A stretch of 64,000 nucleotides of DNA from Prevotella sp. P6B1 (GCF_000702825.1 NZ_JNKF01000014.1:124001-188000), one strand, 5' to 3'. Positions 26,491 through 35,237 are shown, numbered from the stretch's first letter. Numbers and translations: made by a program. Notes: generated by a model from the letters alone, not told the origin.

Positions 26491-27485
26491 TAGGGCACTT
26501 CAACCTTATTGATAATCTTTGAAACAATCTCCTCGCTGGTGATATTGCTGGCCTCAGCCTCGTAGGTCAGTCCGATACGATGGCGCAGCACATCATGAGC
26601 CACAGCACGAACATCCTCTGGCACCACATAACCACGACGCTTGATGAATGCATAAGCACGAGCAGCCTTGGCCAGATTGATGCTGGCACGTGGCGAACCT
26701 CCGAACGAAATCATATCCTTCAGGTCCTTCAAGCCATAGCGATCAGGATAACGTGTAGCAAATACGATATCAGCAATATACTGCTCAATCTTCTCATCGA
26801 TATAGACCTCGCGTACTACACTACGAGCTTTCAGAATCTCATCAGCAGTAGTCACAGGTGTCACGGATGGCATTTCACCAGTGATATTCTCACGGATAAT
26901 CTTCTTCTCTTCTTCGAGTGAAGGATAGTCGATAACCACCTTCAACATAAAACGGTCTACCTGTGCTTCAGGCAATGGATAGGTACCCTCCTGTTCGATT
27001 GGGTTCTGAGTAGCCATCACGAGGAATGGGTTTGGCAAGCTGAAAGTCTGGCTGCCAATAGTAACCTGTTTTTCCTGCATGGCCTCAAGCAGAGCACTCT
27101 GCACCTTGGCTGGTGCACGGTTGATTTCATCAGCCAGCACGAAATTAGCGAATACAGGTCCCTTCTTCACCTGGAACTTCTCTTCCTTCTGTGAATAGAT
27201 CATTGTACCAATGACATCGGCAGGAAGAAGGTCGGGTGTAAACTGGATGCGGCTGTAATCAGAATCAATCAACTGCGAAAGGGTCTTAATGGCCAGGGTC
27301 TTAGCCAGACCAGGAACACCTTCCAAAAGAATATGTCCATCACTCAACAAACCAATCAAAAGTGAATCTATCAGATGCTTCTGACCCACGATGACGCGGT
27401 CCATTCCACTTACAAGATTTGTTACAAATGCGCTTTGTTGTTCAATCCGGATATTCAACTCACGGATATCAATAGCTTCTGCCAT
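26490..27485 (-). CDS. MoxR-family AAA+ ATPase
   Basis: A 331-residue AAA+ chaperone-like ATPase. Visible motifs: Walker A variant LLEGVPGLAKT near residue 54, Walker B FVLADEINRAP near 117, sensor 1 VMATQNPIEQEGTYPLPEAQ near 153, and the arginine finger region QVDRFMLKV. MoxR proteins assemble or activate protein complexes together with VWA partners. It is the first gene of the operon that continues through DUF58, batA, batBC, batDE, PAP2 and queA, and has a TAATTTTG -7 element at 27523-27530. Confidence 0.95.
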   Translation of the reverse strand: MAEAIDIRELNIRIEQQSAFVTNLVSGMDRVIVGQKHLIDSLLIGLLSDGHILLEGVPGLAKTLAIKTLSQLIDSDYSRIQFTPDLLPADVIGTMIYSQKEEKFQVKKGPVFANFVLADEINRAPAKVQSALLEAMQEKQVTIGSQTFSLPNPFLVMATQNPIEQEGTYPLPEAQVDRFMLKVVIDYPSLEEEKKIIRENITGEMPSVTPVTTADEILKARSVVREVYIDEKIEQYIADIVFATRYPDRYGLKDLKDMISFGGSPRASINLAKAARAYAFIKRRGYVVPEDVRAVAHDVLRHRIGLTYEAEASNITSEEIVSKIINKVEVP

Positions 27486-27522
27486 AATATTTTCTATTTA
27501 TAAGTTTTCTAAAATTTGACTG

Positions 27523-27530
27523 CAAAATTA
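27523..27530 (-). promoter_or_regulatory. -7 box of the moxR-bat operon
   Basis: TAATTTTG on the minus strand, 38 bases upstream of moxR. No clear -33 TTTG is seen. Confidence 0.6.
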
Positions 27531-27577
27531 CTTTTTTTATAAGACTTGACCACTATTTATGTGTCTAAATAATATTA

Positions 27578-27615
27578 AAAAAGTTTCCCAAAACCTAAGT
27601 TTTAAGAAACTTTTT
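27578..27615. terminator. hairpin terminator after the ftsY-HU operon
   Basis: The arms AAAAAGTTTC (27578-27587) and GAAACTTTTT (27606-27615), with an inner AAAAC/GTTTT pairing, lie 15 bases after the HU-LysM gene and before the moxR promoter. U-rich ends are present on both strands. Confidence 0.75.
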
Positions 27616-27629
27616 CATTATTTGCAGGT

Positions 27630-29228
27630 TTAGTTGGCTGTTGCAGCCTTCTTTTTCTTTTTCAACTCCAGTTTTGGGATTTTGATTTCCTGTCCCACTT
27701 TTAGTGGAGTCGAGGCTTTGATGTTGTTATATACCTCAAGATAGCACTCCATATCTGGACCTAAAATACGGCGCGAAATCTTTACAAGATTCTCACCTTC
27801 CTTTACCTTTACCACCTTTTCGGTTCCAATAATACGGTAAGCACCAAGACGCACACGGACATCCATCTCGTCGTACTTATTGTATACAGGTTTGGCCTCT
27901 TTTTCTGCCTTAGCCTTGGCATCCGCTTTGGCTTTAGCTTCAGCTGCAGCTTTCTCAGCATCGGCCTTTGCCTTTGCTTTGGCTTCTGCTTCTTTTGCCT
28001 TTTGCTCTTCCGCCTTCTGCTTTTCTGCAGCCGCCTCCTCTACTGGTGCGGCCTCTTCAGCAGGCGCCTCCTTTACCTTGGCCCCAGCGGCTTCAACCTT
28101 AACAACCTCTGCCTTCTGAACATTAATGACTGTGCTCTTTTCAGCAGGCTCTACCAGCTGAGAACAAGGATAATAGCTACCCAGCAGATAACCACCAGCC
28201 AATCCAATGATAACAGCAACCAATACTAATAACCACTTAGAAGCGGGATTACCTTTGGTTTCAGGTACCTCCTCTTCAGCAGGCTCATCCTCTTCTGCAG
28301 GTTCCTCTTCAGCTGGGGCTTCTTCTGTCTGAGGTTCCTCTTCAACGAGAGGTTGCTCTTCAACGAGAGGTTGCTCTTCAACGAGAGGTTGCTCTTCAAC
28401 AATAGGCTGTTCTTCAACCTCAGGTATATCTTCAACAGCAGGTTCCTCAATTATCTCTGGCTCTGGCTCAACAGTAGGTTGGGCCTCAACAACTGGAGCA
28501 GGTTCTGGAACGACCTCAGGTTCTGGAACGACCTCAGCTTCTGGAACGACCTCACGCTCAGTAGCAACATAAGGCTCAATAACCCACTCAGGAACATCCT
28601 CCTCAGCAACCTCCTCAGCAACCTCAGGCTCAGATTCAACTTCCGGTTCTGGCTCAACCACAGGTTCTGGCTCAACCACAGGTTCTGGCTCAACCACAGG
28701 CTCAGGCTCAGACTCTACCACAGGCTCATCTGGATCACCAAAATCCACAAGCGGCATTGACGAGTGATCATCGCCCATAACCTCCTCTGGCTCAGACTCA
28801 ACCATAGGCTCTGGAGCCACTACTGGCTCTGGCTCAACTACTGGTTCTGATTCTACTTCCTGCTCAGGAGCGTCAGTAGTTGTTGTAGCAAGATCCTCGA
28901 AGTCTACGCCCTCATTCAGCACCACCGTCTCAAACTGCGAGAACGGCTTGTTAACCAGCTCTTTCAGCAAAGCATCAGGTGAATAGGTTATCTTTCCATG
29001 TCCTTCAATAAGCACACGCTCACCTGTATTGACATTTACACTTTCGCGATCTTCCACATCAATAATCTTGAAAGTACCTAATCCTTTAACTTTTACAAGC
29101 TTATCGGTTTCAAGATGCTGTTGCACAATATCAAACATAGCGCCCACAAACGCACTTGCTTCGCGCTTATTCAGCTTCTTACGCTCTATCAGCACATTGG
29201 CCAACTCCTGCATTGAAATCTTTCCCAT
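27630..29228 (-). CDS. HU-domain protein with transmembrane segment and LysM domain
   Basis: A 532-residue multidomain protein. Residues 4-90 are an HU/IHF fold (KVKGLGTFKIIDVEDRESVN, then VLIEGHGKITYSP). Residues 110-320 are an acidic Pro/Glu/Val-rich spacer built of repeats. One membrane span follows (residues 330-353, WLLVLVAVIIGLAGGYLLGS). An Ala/Lys-rich probably helical stretch (386-445) leads to a C-terminal LysM domain (471-520, VKEGENLVKISRRILGPDME). The basic residues before the span suggest HU inside and LysM outside. The start at 29228 (ATG overlapping the previous stop as TGATG) is preferred to a GTG one codon upstream. The likely role, tethering DNA to the peptidoglycan layer, is an inference. 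Confidence 0.9.
   Translation of the reverse strand: MGKISMQELANVLIERKKLNKREASAFVGAMFDIVQQHLETDKLVKVKGLGTFKIIDVEDRESVNVNTGERVLIEGHGKITYSPDALLKELVNKPFSQFETVVLNEGVDFEDLATTTTDAPEQEVESEPVVEPEPVVAPEPMVESEPEEVMGDDHSSMPLVDFGDPDEPVVESEPEPVVEPEPVVEPEPVVEPEPEVESEPEVAEEVAEEDVPEWVIEPYVATEREVVPEAEVVPEPEVVPEPAPVVEAQPTVEPEPEIIEEPAVEDIPEVEEQPIVEEQPLVEEQPLVEEQPLVEEEPQTEEAPAEEEPAEEDEPAEEEVPETKGNPASKWLLVLVAVIIGLAGGYLLGSYYPCSQLVEPAEKSTVINVQKAEVVKVEAAGAKVKEAPAEEAAPVEEAAAEKQKAEEQKAKEAEAKAKAKADAEKAAAEAKAKADAKAKAEKEAKPVYNKYDEMDVRVRLGAYRIIGTEKVVKVKEGENLVKISRRILGPDMECYLEVYNNIKASTPLKVGQEIKIPKLELKKKKKAATAN
28341..28412 (-). repeat. 18-bp tandem repeat in the HU-LysM spacer (set 1)
   Basis: Three exact copies of TTCAACGAGAGGTTGCTC (28341, 28359, 28377), then a degenerate fourth. 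They encode the VEEQPL repeats and keep the frame. Confidence 0.95.
28501..28554 (-). repeat. 18-bp tandem repeat in the HU-LysM spacer (set 2)
   Basis: Three copies of GGTTCTGGAACGACCTCA (28501, 28519, 28537, the last with a changed start), encoding EVVPEP-type units. Confidence 0.92.
28645..28698 (-). repeat. 18-bp tandem repeat in the HU-LysM spacer (set 3)
   Basis: Three exact copies of GGTTCTGGCTCAACCACA (28645, 28663, 28681), encoding VVEPEP units. Confidence 0.95.
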
Positions 29229-29515
29229 CACTCGGTTCCTCCATTCTTAACGCGTTCTTTCCAACTAACATTCGGTTTGAATGTCAGCACTAATTTTGGT
29301 GGAACCAACATGCGCTGTCCTGTAGAAGGATTTACCATGATACGCTCCATCTTCTTTTTTACTTCGAATGTGCCGAAAGTGGGAATCAACACCGAGTCAT
29401 CATCTTGGAAATGATCACCCATTGCCTCAACAACACAATTCACGAACTGCTGTGTTTCCTCAGCAGTGTAGCCTGTTCGTTGCGCCAATTCTGTGATAAA
29501 GTCTTTATTGTTCAT
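29228..29515 (-). CDS. HU-family DNA-binding protein
   Basis: A 95-residue stand-alone HU/IHF-like protein starting MNNKDFITELAQRTGYTAEE. The dimer helices are followed by the beta arms (LIPTFGTFEVKKKMERIMVN and PSTGQRMLVPPKLVLTFKPN), where the Pro at the arm tip that intercalates DNA is kept. A frame start at 29548 would add 11 residues lying inside rimO; the ATG at 29515 gives the family N-terminus and overlaps the rimO stop by 11 bases. It lies directly before the HU-LysM gene and may pair with its HU domain as a heterodimer (inference). Confidence 0.92.
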   Translation of the reverse strand: MNNKDFITELAQRTGYTAEETQQFVNCVVEAMGDHFQDDDSVLIPTFGTFEVKKKMERIMVNPSTGQRMLVPPKLVLTFKPNVSWKERVKNGGTE

Positions 29516-30818
29516 ATGTTTTAATGATTGTGGTTCCGTATAAATCAAATTCCTCAGAATCCTTTATCAAGACATCGTAGAACTCTCCGATATTCAGCTT
29601 TGCCTCAGCTGCGGGTATCAGCACCTCAGGATCAACTTCTGGCGAGCAGAATTCTGTACGGCCGATATAATAATCGCCCTCACGCCTGTCAATAATCACC
29701 TTGAATACCTTCCCGACTTTCTCAGCCTCAAGTTCTGCGCTGATATTCTGCTGGATACGCATGATCTTATCGAGTCGATTCTGCTTCACATCCTCAGGCA
29801 CATCGTCCTCAAAGTTGTCAGCCGAATAGGTTCCTTCTTCCTCAGAATAAGCAAAAGCACCCATACGTTCAAAGCGCGCCCATTTCACAAATGCCTTGAG
29901 CTCCTCGAAATCCTCATCAGTCTCACCAGGGAAACCAACCATCAGCGTTGTTCGGATGTGGATGCCAGGCACCTCTTCACGCATACGGCGCACCAGTTCA
30001 TAGGTTTCCTCCTTGGTTACGTGTCGACGCATACGGGTCAGCATGTTATCCGACACATGCTGAAGGGCAATGTCGAGATACTTACAAACGTTCTGCTTTT
30101 CACGAATCACACGAAGCAGGTCCCATGGGAAATGTGTGGGATAAGCATAGTGCAAGCGAATCCACTCAACACCTGGAATATCGGCCATCTGCTCGATGAG
30201 CTCAGCAATATGCTGCTTACCATCCAAGTCAACACCATAATAAGTTAACTCCTGAGCAATGACATTAAACTCCTTGGTACCCTGGCTCACCAGATAGCGG
30301 ACCTCATCCAGGATCTCCTGCATCGGACGGCTCTGGTGCTTACCAGTAATCAGAGGGATAGCACAATAGGCGCAATGACGATCGCAGCCCTCACTAATCT
30401 TGATATAGGCGTAATGACGAGGAGTGGTGATATGGCGTTTGCCTTCGCAAACCTTGAAATCCTCACCCTTCAGGTCATTCAATAATTTCTTATAATTGAA
30501 CTTTCCATACCAGCCGTCGACCTCAGGAATCTCACGCTCCAAGTCGGCCAGATAACGCTCGGAAAGACAACCCATCACAAAAAGTTTCTCGATACGTCCT
30601 TCTGTCTTAGCCTGAGCAAACTCCAGGATGGTATTAATGCTCTCTTCCTTCGCATCGTTGATAAAACCACAGGTGTTAACGACTACGATTTCGCCCTGAG
30701 GATCATCGCTATCGTGCGTACACTGATAGCCATTAGCCTCCATCAAGCCCATCAGAGTCTCACTATCAACCAGATTCTTAGAGCATCCCAGTGAAATAAT
30801 ATCTATTGTCTTACTCAT
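29505..30818 (-). CDS. rimO: ribosomal protein S12 methylthiotransferase
   Basis: RimO is a radical-SAM enzyme that adds a methylthio group to the conserved Asp of ribosomal protein S12. The 437-residue protein has all domains: the N-terminal UPF0004 region with its cluster cysteines (ISLGCSKNLVDSE, VVNTCGFI, VMGCLSERY), the radical-SAM motif CDRHCAYCAIP near residue 147, and a C-terminal TRAM domain. The SLGC/NLVDSE start separates it from the tRNA enzyme MiaB. It overlaps ftsY by eight bases. Confidence 0.95.
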   Translation of the reverse strand: MSKTIDIISLGCSKNLVDSETLMGLMEANGYQCTHDSDDPQGEIVVVNTCGFINDAKEESINTILEFAQAKTEGRIEKLFVMGCLSERYLADLEREIPEVDGWYGKFNYKKLLNDLKGEDFKVCEGKRHITTPRHYAYIKISEGCDRHCAYCAIPLITGKHQSRPMQEILDEVRYLVSQGTKEFNVIAQELTYYGVDLDGKQHIAELIEQMADIPGVEWIRLHYAYPTHFPWDLLRVIREKQNVCKYLDIALQHVSDNMLTRMRRHVTKEETYELVRRMREEVPGIHIRTTLMVGFPGETDEDFEELKAFVKWARFERMGAFAYSEEEGTYSADNFEDDVPEDVKQNRLDKIMRIQQNISAELEAEKVGKVFKVIIDRREGDYYIGRTEFCSPEVDPEVLIPAAEAKLNIGEFYDVLIKDSEEFDLYGTTIIKTYEQ

Positions 30819-31764
30819 TGAACAGCGAATCTACAAACTGGCGTTTATTAAACAACTGGAGGTCGGTCATCCCCTCGCCCAGTCCGATATACTTTACAGG
30901 AACCTTCAACTGGTCGGAGATACCAATCACGACACCCCCTTTGGCAGTACCATCAAGTTTGGTGATAGCCAGCGAAGTAATCTGGGTAACAGCAGCAAAC
31001 TGCTTGGCCTGTTCGAAGGCATTCTGACCAGTAGAGCCGTCAAGCACAAGCATCACCTCATCAGGAGCCTCAGGCAGAACCTTCTTCATCACTTCTTTGA
31101 TTTTCTTCAGCTCGTTCATCAAGCCCACTTTGTTATGCAGACGTCCTGCCGTATCAATCAGAACCACATCGGCTCCGTTAGCCTTCGCACTCGACAGTGT
31201 ATCGAAAGCCACACTGGCAGGATCGCTACCCATCTGCTGCTTGATAACAGGCACGCCTACCCTTTCGCCCCAAATGCACAGCTGCTCTACAGCTGCAGCA
31301 CGGAAAGTATCGGCAGCGCCAAGATATACTTTCTTACCAGCCTGCTTGAATTGCCAAGCCAGCTTACCGATGGTTGTGGTTTTACCCACACCATTCACGC
31401 CAACCACCAGGATAACGTATGGCTTATGGTCGGCAGGCAGATCCCAGTTATCATTATCCTCCGAATGGTTCTCTGCCAACAGATTTGCTATCTCATCACG
31501 CAGTATGGCATTCAGTTCAGAAGTACTGACATACTTATCACGAGCCACACGCTCCTCGATGCGCTGAATAATCTTCAATGTGGTGTCAACGCCGACATCA
31601 CTTGTAATGAGAACTTCTTCCAGATTATCCAAGACATCATCATCCACCTTCGACTTTCCAGCTACAGCACGAGCAAGCTTATCGAAGACGCTTGTCTTAG
31701 TTTTCTCCAAGCCCTTATCAAGGGTCTCCTTTTTATCCTTACTAAAAAATCCAAATAAACCCAT
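30811..31764 (-). CDS. ftsY: signal recognition particle receptor FtsY
   Basis: FtsY is the SRP-receptor GTPase that docks ribosomes to the inner membrane. The 317-residue protein is almost only the NG domain, without the long acidic A domain of E. coli. GTPase motifs: G1 GVNGVGKTTT near residue 124, DTFRAAAVEQL, G3 DTAGRLHNK, G4 TKLDGTAKGG, and GLGEGMTDLQLF at the end. It is first in an operon with rimO, HU and the HU-LysM gene and has a canonical promoter at 31784-31815. Confidence 0.96.
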   Translation of the reverse strand: MGLFGFFSKDKKETLDKGLEKTKTSVFDKLARAVAGKSKVDDDVLDNLEEVLITSDVGVDTTLKIIQRIEERVARDKYVSTSELNAILRDEIANLLAENHSEDNDNWDLPADHKPYVILVVGVNGVGKTTTIGKLAWQFKQAGKKVYLGAADTFRAAAVEQLCIWGERVGVPVIKQQMGSDPASVAFDTLSSAKANGADVVLIDTAGRLHNKVGLMNELKKIKEVMKKVLPEAPDEVMLVLDGSTGQNAFEQAKQFAAVTQITSLAITKLDGTAKGGVVIGISDQLKVPVKYIGLGEGMTDLQLFNKRQFVDSLFNE

Positions 31765-31783
31765 ATTGCAATATTTTCGATTG

Positions 31784-31815
31784 CAAAGATAGGTATAATT
31801 TACGACACAACCAAA
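31784..31815 (-). promoter_or_regulatory. Bacteroidetes promoter for ftsY
   Basis: Minus-strand -33 TTTG (31812-31815) and -7 TATCTTTG (31784-31791), 20 bases apart. The -33 box lies in the U-tract of the preceding operon's terminator. Confidence 0.85.
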
Positions 31816-31845
31816 AAAAGAGGCTGCAAATTTCTTTGCAGCCTC
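31813..31845 (-). terminator. terminator of the rpmB-rpmG-DUF4295 operon
   Basis: The 11-bp stem GAGGCTGCAAA/TTTGCAGCCTC (31820-31845) has a 4-base loop and is followed on the minus strand by seven U residues. Confidence 0.92.
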
Positions 31846-31868
31846 TCATTTTATATGAATAATGTCAA

Positions 31869-32027
31869 TTAGTTCTTAAAGAAGTCCTTAACGGCCTCGT
31901 TTGGAACCATCTGCTCGTCGAAGATGTAAGCACCAGTCTTGGGGCTCTTAACCATCTTGATTACCTTTGTGTAAGCGCGACCATCCTTTGAGCCTTCGTG
32001 GAGGGTAGCAACGGTTTTCTTTGCCAT
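31869..32027 (-). CDS. DUF4295 small basic protein
   Basis: A 52-residue gene. It starts at an ATG at 32025-32027, reads MAKKTVATLHEGSKDGRAYT and ends VKDFFKN. This matches DUF4295, a small lysine-rich protein found in Bacteroidetes directly after the genes for ribosomal proteins L28 and L33. It is 13 bases after rpmG and before a strong terminator. It is probably a ribosome-associated protein (inference from operon and composition); no activity is known to me. Confidence 0.9.
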   Translation of the reverse strand: MAKKTVATLHEGSKDGRAYTKVIKMVKSPKTGAYIFDEQMVPNEAVKDFFKN

Positions 32028-32040
32028 ACTTCAGTCGTAA

Positions 32041-32232
32041 TTATTTAATCTCCTTGTGAAGAGTCATCTTCTTCAGGATTGGGTTATACTTCATAAGCTC
32101 CATACGCTCAGGCGTATTCTTACGATTCTTTGTGGTTACATAACGGCTAGTACCGGGCATACCACTGTTCTTGTGCTCAGTGCACTCCAGAATAACCTGG
32201 ACGCGATTACCTTTTGCTTTCTTACTTGCCAT
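32041..32232 (-). CDS. rpmG: 50S ribosomal protein L33
   Basis: The 63-residue protein matches L33: [53 protein letters not shown]. It has only one cysteine and so belongs to the zinc-independent (C-minus) type. It lies four bases after rpmB. Confidence 0.97.
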   Translation of the reverse strand: MASKKAKGNRVQVILECTEHKNSGMPGTSRYVTTKNRKNTPERMELMKYNPILKKMTLHKEIK

Positions 32233-32236
32233 GATT

Positions 32237-32500
32237 TTAATCTCCTATCACTTTAATATCCTTCCAGTCTACAAAACCTTTAGCGACAGCCTGCTTCAAG
32301 GCAGCATCCAGACCAACTTTGTTAATCATACGAAGACCAGCAGCGCTAATCTTCAACTGAATCCAGCAACCCTCCTCTACATAGTAGAACTTCTTGCTGA
32401 AAAGGTTGACATCAAAGCTTCTCTTAGTACGGTGCTTTGAGTGAGACACATTGCAACCTATCTGTGCCTTCTTTCCTGTAATTTGACAAATCTTAGACAT
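32237..32500 (-). CDS. rpmB: 50S ribosomal protein L28
   Basis: The 87-residue protein matches L28 ([50 protein letters not shown]). It is the first gene of the L28-L33-DUF4295 operon. A -7 box TAATTTTG lies at 32552-32559, about 50 bases upstream. Confidence 0.97.
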   Translation of the reverse strand: MSKICQITGKKAQIGCNVSHSKHRTKRSFDVNLFSKKFYYVEEGCWIQLKISAAGLRMINKVGLDAALKQAVAKGFVDWKDIKVIGD

Positions 32501-32551
32501 TTCTATCTACTTTTTACTTGTGATTTACACTTACTTATTCCAAACAGCGTG

Positions 32552-32559
32552 CAAAATTA
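32552..32559 (-). promoter_or_regulatory. -7 box of the rpmB operon
   Basis: TAATTTTG on the minus strand. A TTTG -33 box is not evident, though ribosomal promoters often deviate there. Confidence 0.6.
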
Positions 32560-32618
32560 CACAATTTTATTGAGATTCAGATAATTACACGACTGGAAAA
32601 TAAAAGAATTAATAATTT

Positions 32619-33134
32619 TTAACCTTCTCGCATGGGTCTGGGGGCATCTTCTTCCTTCAAGAAGCCCAAAAACATCTCCATAGCACGGTTTGTAGCGATA
32701 GCCAGATTAATGTCTCGACCGTAGTCTTCTTCCAGCTTCATGGTAGTCACTCTTTCAGGACTTCCGCAAGCCAACCAGATGGTGCCTACGGGTATCTCTT
32801 TGGTACCTCCGGTAGGACCAGCAAAGCCCGTTGCAGCAATCGCATAATCGGTATTCAGTGCCTTACATGCACCCTTTACCATAGCAATCGCAACCTCCTC
32901 ACACACAGCGGTTTTCTCTTCGAGCAACTGATGGTCAACACCCAGCAGATTCTCCTTAACCTCGTCGATATATGAGATAATACCACCCTTGAAATACTTG
33001 GAAGCACCAGGCACAGCAATGATTGCCTCAGCAATACGGCCACCAGTACAACTCTCAGCGGTACTTACAGTCTTTTCTGTTTCCCAGAGGATTTCACTCA
33101 CCTCCCTACTTGTAATCTTACTTTCAAAATCCAT
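32619..33134 (-). CDS. CinA C-terminal-domain protein (NMN amidohydrolase)
   Basis: A 171-residue protein consisting only of the CinA C-terminal (PncC) domain, without the N-terminal molybdopterin-binding-like half. Key phrases are STAESCTGGRIAEAI near residue 25 and AIAATGFAGPTGGTKEIPVG near residue 100. PncC deamidates nicotinamide mononucleotide in pyridine nucleotide recycling. It is the last gene of the map-tsaD-cinA run, 11 bases after tsaD. Confidence 0.92.
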   Translation of the reverse strand: MDFESKITSREVSEILWETEKTVSTAESCTGGRIAEAIIAVPGASKYFKGGIISYIDEVKENLLGVDHQLLEEKTAVCEEVAIAMVKGACKALNTDYAIAATGFAGPTGGTKEIPVGTIWLACGSPERVTTMKLEEDYGRDINLAIATNRAMEMFLGFLKEEDAPRPMREG

Positions 33135-33145
33135 ATTTAGTTTTA

Positions 33146-34177
33146 TTATTTAAACGTCACTTTACTGAATGCAGGCGCATCGATCGAGCAGAACTGCTGG
33201 TCCTGATACTTATAATAGCCCACGATACCTATCATGGCAGCGTTATCAGTGGTATAGCTGAACTTGGGGATATAGATGGTCCAGCCATAGCGCTTCTCAG
33301 CATCGTAGAACGCATTGCGCAGTCCGTTGTTGGCACTCACGCCACCAGCCACAGCCACATGCTTGATCCCCGTCTGCTTCACAGCCTTCTTCAGTTTCTT
33401 CATCAGGATATCCACAATCGTCCACTCTAACGAGGCAGCGATATCCTCCTTATGCTTCTCGATGAAGTCAGGATCCTCAGCCACCCACTTCTGCATCGAA
33501 TAGAGGAACGAGGTCTTCAAGCCCGAGAAACTATAGTCGAGTCCAGGGATATTAGGTTCAGCAAACTGGAAAGCCTTGGGGTTTCCCTGCCGCGCCAATC
33601 TATCGATGATTGGGCCACCAGGATAACCAAGTCCCATCACCTTCGAGCACTTGTCGATAGCCTCACCAGCCGCATCGTCGATGGTCTGTCCCAGCACCTC
33701 CATATCGTTATAGGCGTTCACCTTCACAATCTGTGAGTTTCCGCCAGAAACCAGCAGACAGAGGAATGGCAATGGTGGCTGATGCTGATCATCCTCGCTC
33801 TCCTTAATGAAATGCGCCATCACATGTCCCTGCAGATGGTTCACGTCAATCATCGGGATACCCAACGAACGGGCAAAACCCTTAGCAAAGCTCACACCAA
33901 CCAGCAACGAGCCCATCAGTCCCGGACCACGGGTAAAGGCAATCGCTGTCAAGTCCTCTTTGGTAATGCCAGCCTTCTTGATAGCCTGATCAACCACAGG
34001 CACCACATTCTGTTGGTGAGCTCTCGATGCTAACTCGGGCACCACCCCACCGTATGCCTCGTGTACAGCCTGCGAAGCTGTGACATTCGACAGCAGAATA
34101 CCATTCTTCAGGACAGCTGCCGATGTATCATCACACGAGCTCTCTATACCTAATATATATATATCCTTTTCCACCAC
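33146..34177 (-). CDS. tsaD: tRNA N6-threonylcarbamoyladenosine transferase TsaD
   Basis: TsaD (Kae1/YgjD) transfers threonylcarbamoyl onto A37 of tRNAs reading ANN codons. The 343-residue protein has the ASKHA ATPase fold with the metal-binding His pair in VNHLQGHVMAH near residue 118, the start GIESSCDDTSAAVL and the phosphate loop LLVSGGNSQIV, and ends with VAGGVSANNGLR and FSYTTDNAAMIGI. It lies six bases after map. Confidence 0.96.
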   Translation of the reverse strand: MVEKDIYILGIESSCDDTSAAVLKNGILLSNVTASQAVHEAYGGVVPELASRAHQQNVVPVVDQAIKKAGITKEDLTAIAFTRGPGLMGSLLVGVSFAKGFARSLGIPMIDVNHLQGHVMAHFIKESEDDQHQPPLPFLCLLVSGGNSQIVKVNAYNDMEVLGQTIDDAAGEAIDKCSKVMGLGYPGGPIIDRLARQGNPKAFQFAEPNIPGLDYSFSGLKTSFLYSMQKWVAEDPDFIEKHKEDIAASLEWTIVDILMKKLKKAVKQTGIKHVAVAGGVSANNGLRNAFYDAEKRYGWTIYIPKFSYTTDNAAMIGIVGYYKYQDQQFCSIDAPAFSKVTFK

Positions 34178-34183
34178 TATTCA

Positions 34184-35050
34184 CTAATACGTCAGTACTT
34201 CAACACCATGTTCAGTCATCACGAGCGTATGCTCCCACTGGGCGCTGGGCAGTTCATCTTCAGTAATCACCTCCCATCCGTATGGATCGTCAGCATCGAT
34301 AAACACCTTCCAGGTACCCATATTGATCATAGGCTCGATGGTAAACACCATACCGGGCACCAGTAGCATACCAGTGCCACGATGACCATAGTGGTTCACA
34401 TCAGGTTCCTCGTGGAATTTCAGTCCTACGCCATGTCCTGCCAGATCGCGAACGATACCATAGCCATACTTCTTACAATGCTTCTCGATGGCATGACCTA
34501 TATCGCCCACAAAGCTATAAGGCTTAGCAGCCTCCATACCTATCTCCAGACACTCCTTAGCCACACGCACCAGCTGTTCCTTCTCAGGCGATGTCTTGCC
34601 GATAATGAACATACGGCTTGCGTCAGCATAGTAGCCATCAAGGATGGTCGTAAAGTCCACATTGATGATATCGCCCTCCTCGAGCACGTCCTCCTCTTTG
34701 GGAATGCCGTGGCAAACCACCTCGTTGATAGAGGTACATACACTCATGGGGAATCCTTCGTAATTGAGACAAGCAGGGATGGCGCCAGCGTCCTCGCATA
34801 CCCTGCGACATATCTGGTCGATCTCCAGTGTGTTCATACCAGCCTTAATCTCCTTGGCCACTGCGTCGAGCACAGCGGTATTTACAACACCCGCCTTGCG
34901 GATGCCTTCTATCTGTTCTGGGGTTTTAATCAAGTCACGTGTTGGTACCAGCTTACCCTTGTTCTCCCAATACATGATGGTTTTATCCATCTCAGTGGGC
35001 TCCTGTCCGGGCAAGCAATGCCATCTTCTTTTCTTATTAAATGCACTCAT
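34184..35050 (-). CDS. map: methionine aminopeptidase, type I with N-terminal extension
   Basis: The 288-residue enzyme removes the initiator methionine. The five metal ligands fall in NVDFTTILDGYYADASRMF, GHGVGLKFHEEP, FTIEPMI and the final Glu near AQWEHT. The first 45 residues (MSAFNKKRRWHCLPGQEPTE) are an extension absent from E. coli Map. It opens the map-tsaD-cinA operon, with a canonical promoter at 35079-35110. Confidence 0.95.
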   Translation of the reverse strand: MSAFNKKRRWHCLPGQEPTEMDKTIMYWENKGKLVPTRDLIKTPEQIEGIRKAGVVNTAVLDAVAKEIKAGMNTLEIDQICRRVCEDAGAIPACLNYEGFPMSVCTSINEVVCHGIPKEEDVLEEGDIINVDFTTILDGYYADASRMFIIGKTSPEKEQLVRVAKECLEIGMEAAKPYSFVGDIGHAIEKHCKKYGYGIVRDLAGHGVGLKFHEEPDVNHYGHRGTGMLLVPGMVFTIEPMINMGTWKVFIDADDPYGWEVITEDELPSAQWEHTLVMTEHGVEVLTY

Positions 35051-35078
35051 TTCACCTTATTATATATATAATCGGGTG

Positions 35079-35110
35079 CAAAGGTACTGCAAATTATGCG
35101 AATAACCAAA
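35079..35110 (-). promoter_or_regulatory. Bacteroidetes promoter for map
   Basis: Minus-strand -33 TTTG (35107-35110) and -7 TACCTTTG (35079-35086), 20 bases apart. Confidence 0.87.
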
Positions 35111-35237
35111 TTAATTTGTTATTTTTCTAATTATCGAGGATTGAGAAAGAGCTCTTGTTTCCATCCCAGAATATTATAATCACAATCGATTAACTATATT
35201 TAACATGTAAATATAAAAAAATAGTGACAATATTTCA

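Noticed and set aside
28353..28760. Open frames opposite the HU-LysM spacer
   Set aside because: They are produced by the repetitive coding sequence on the other strand.
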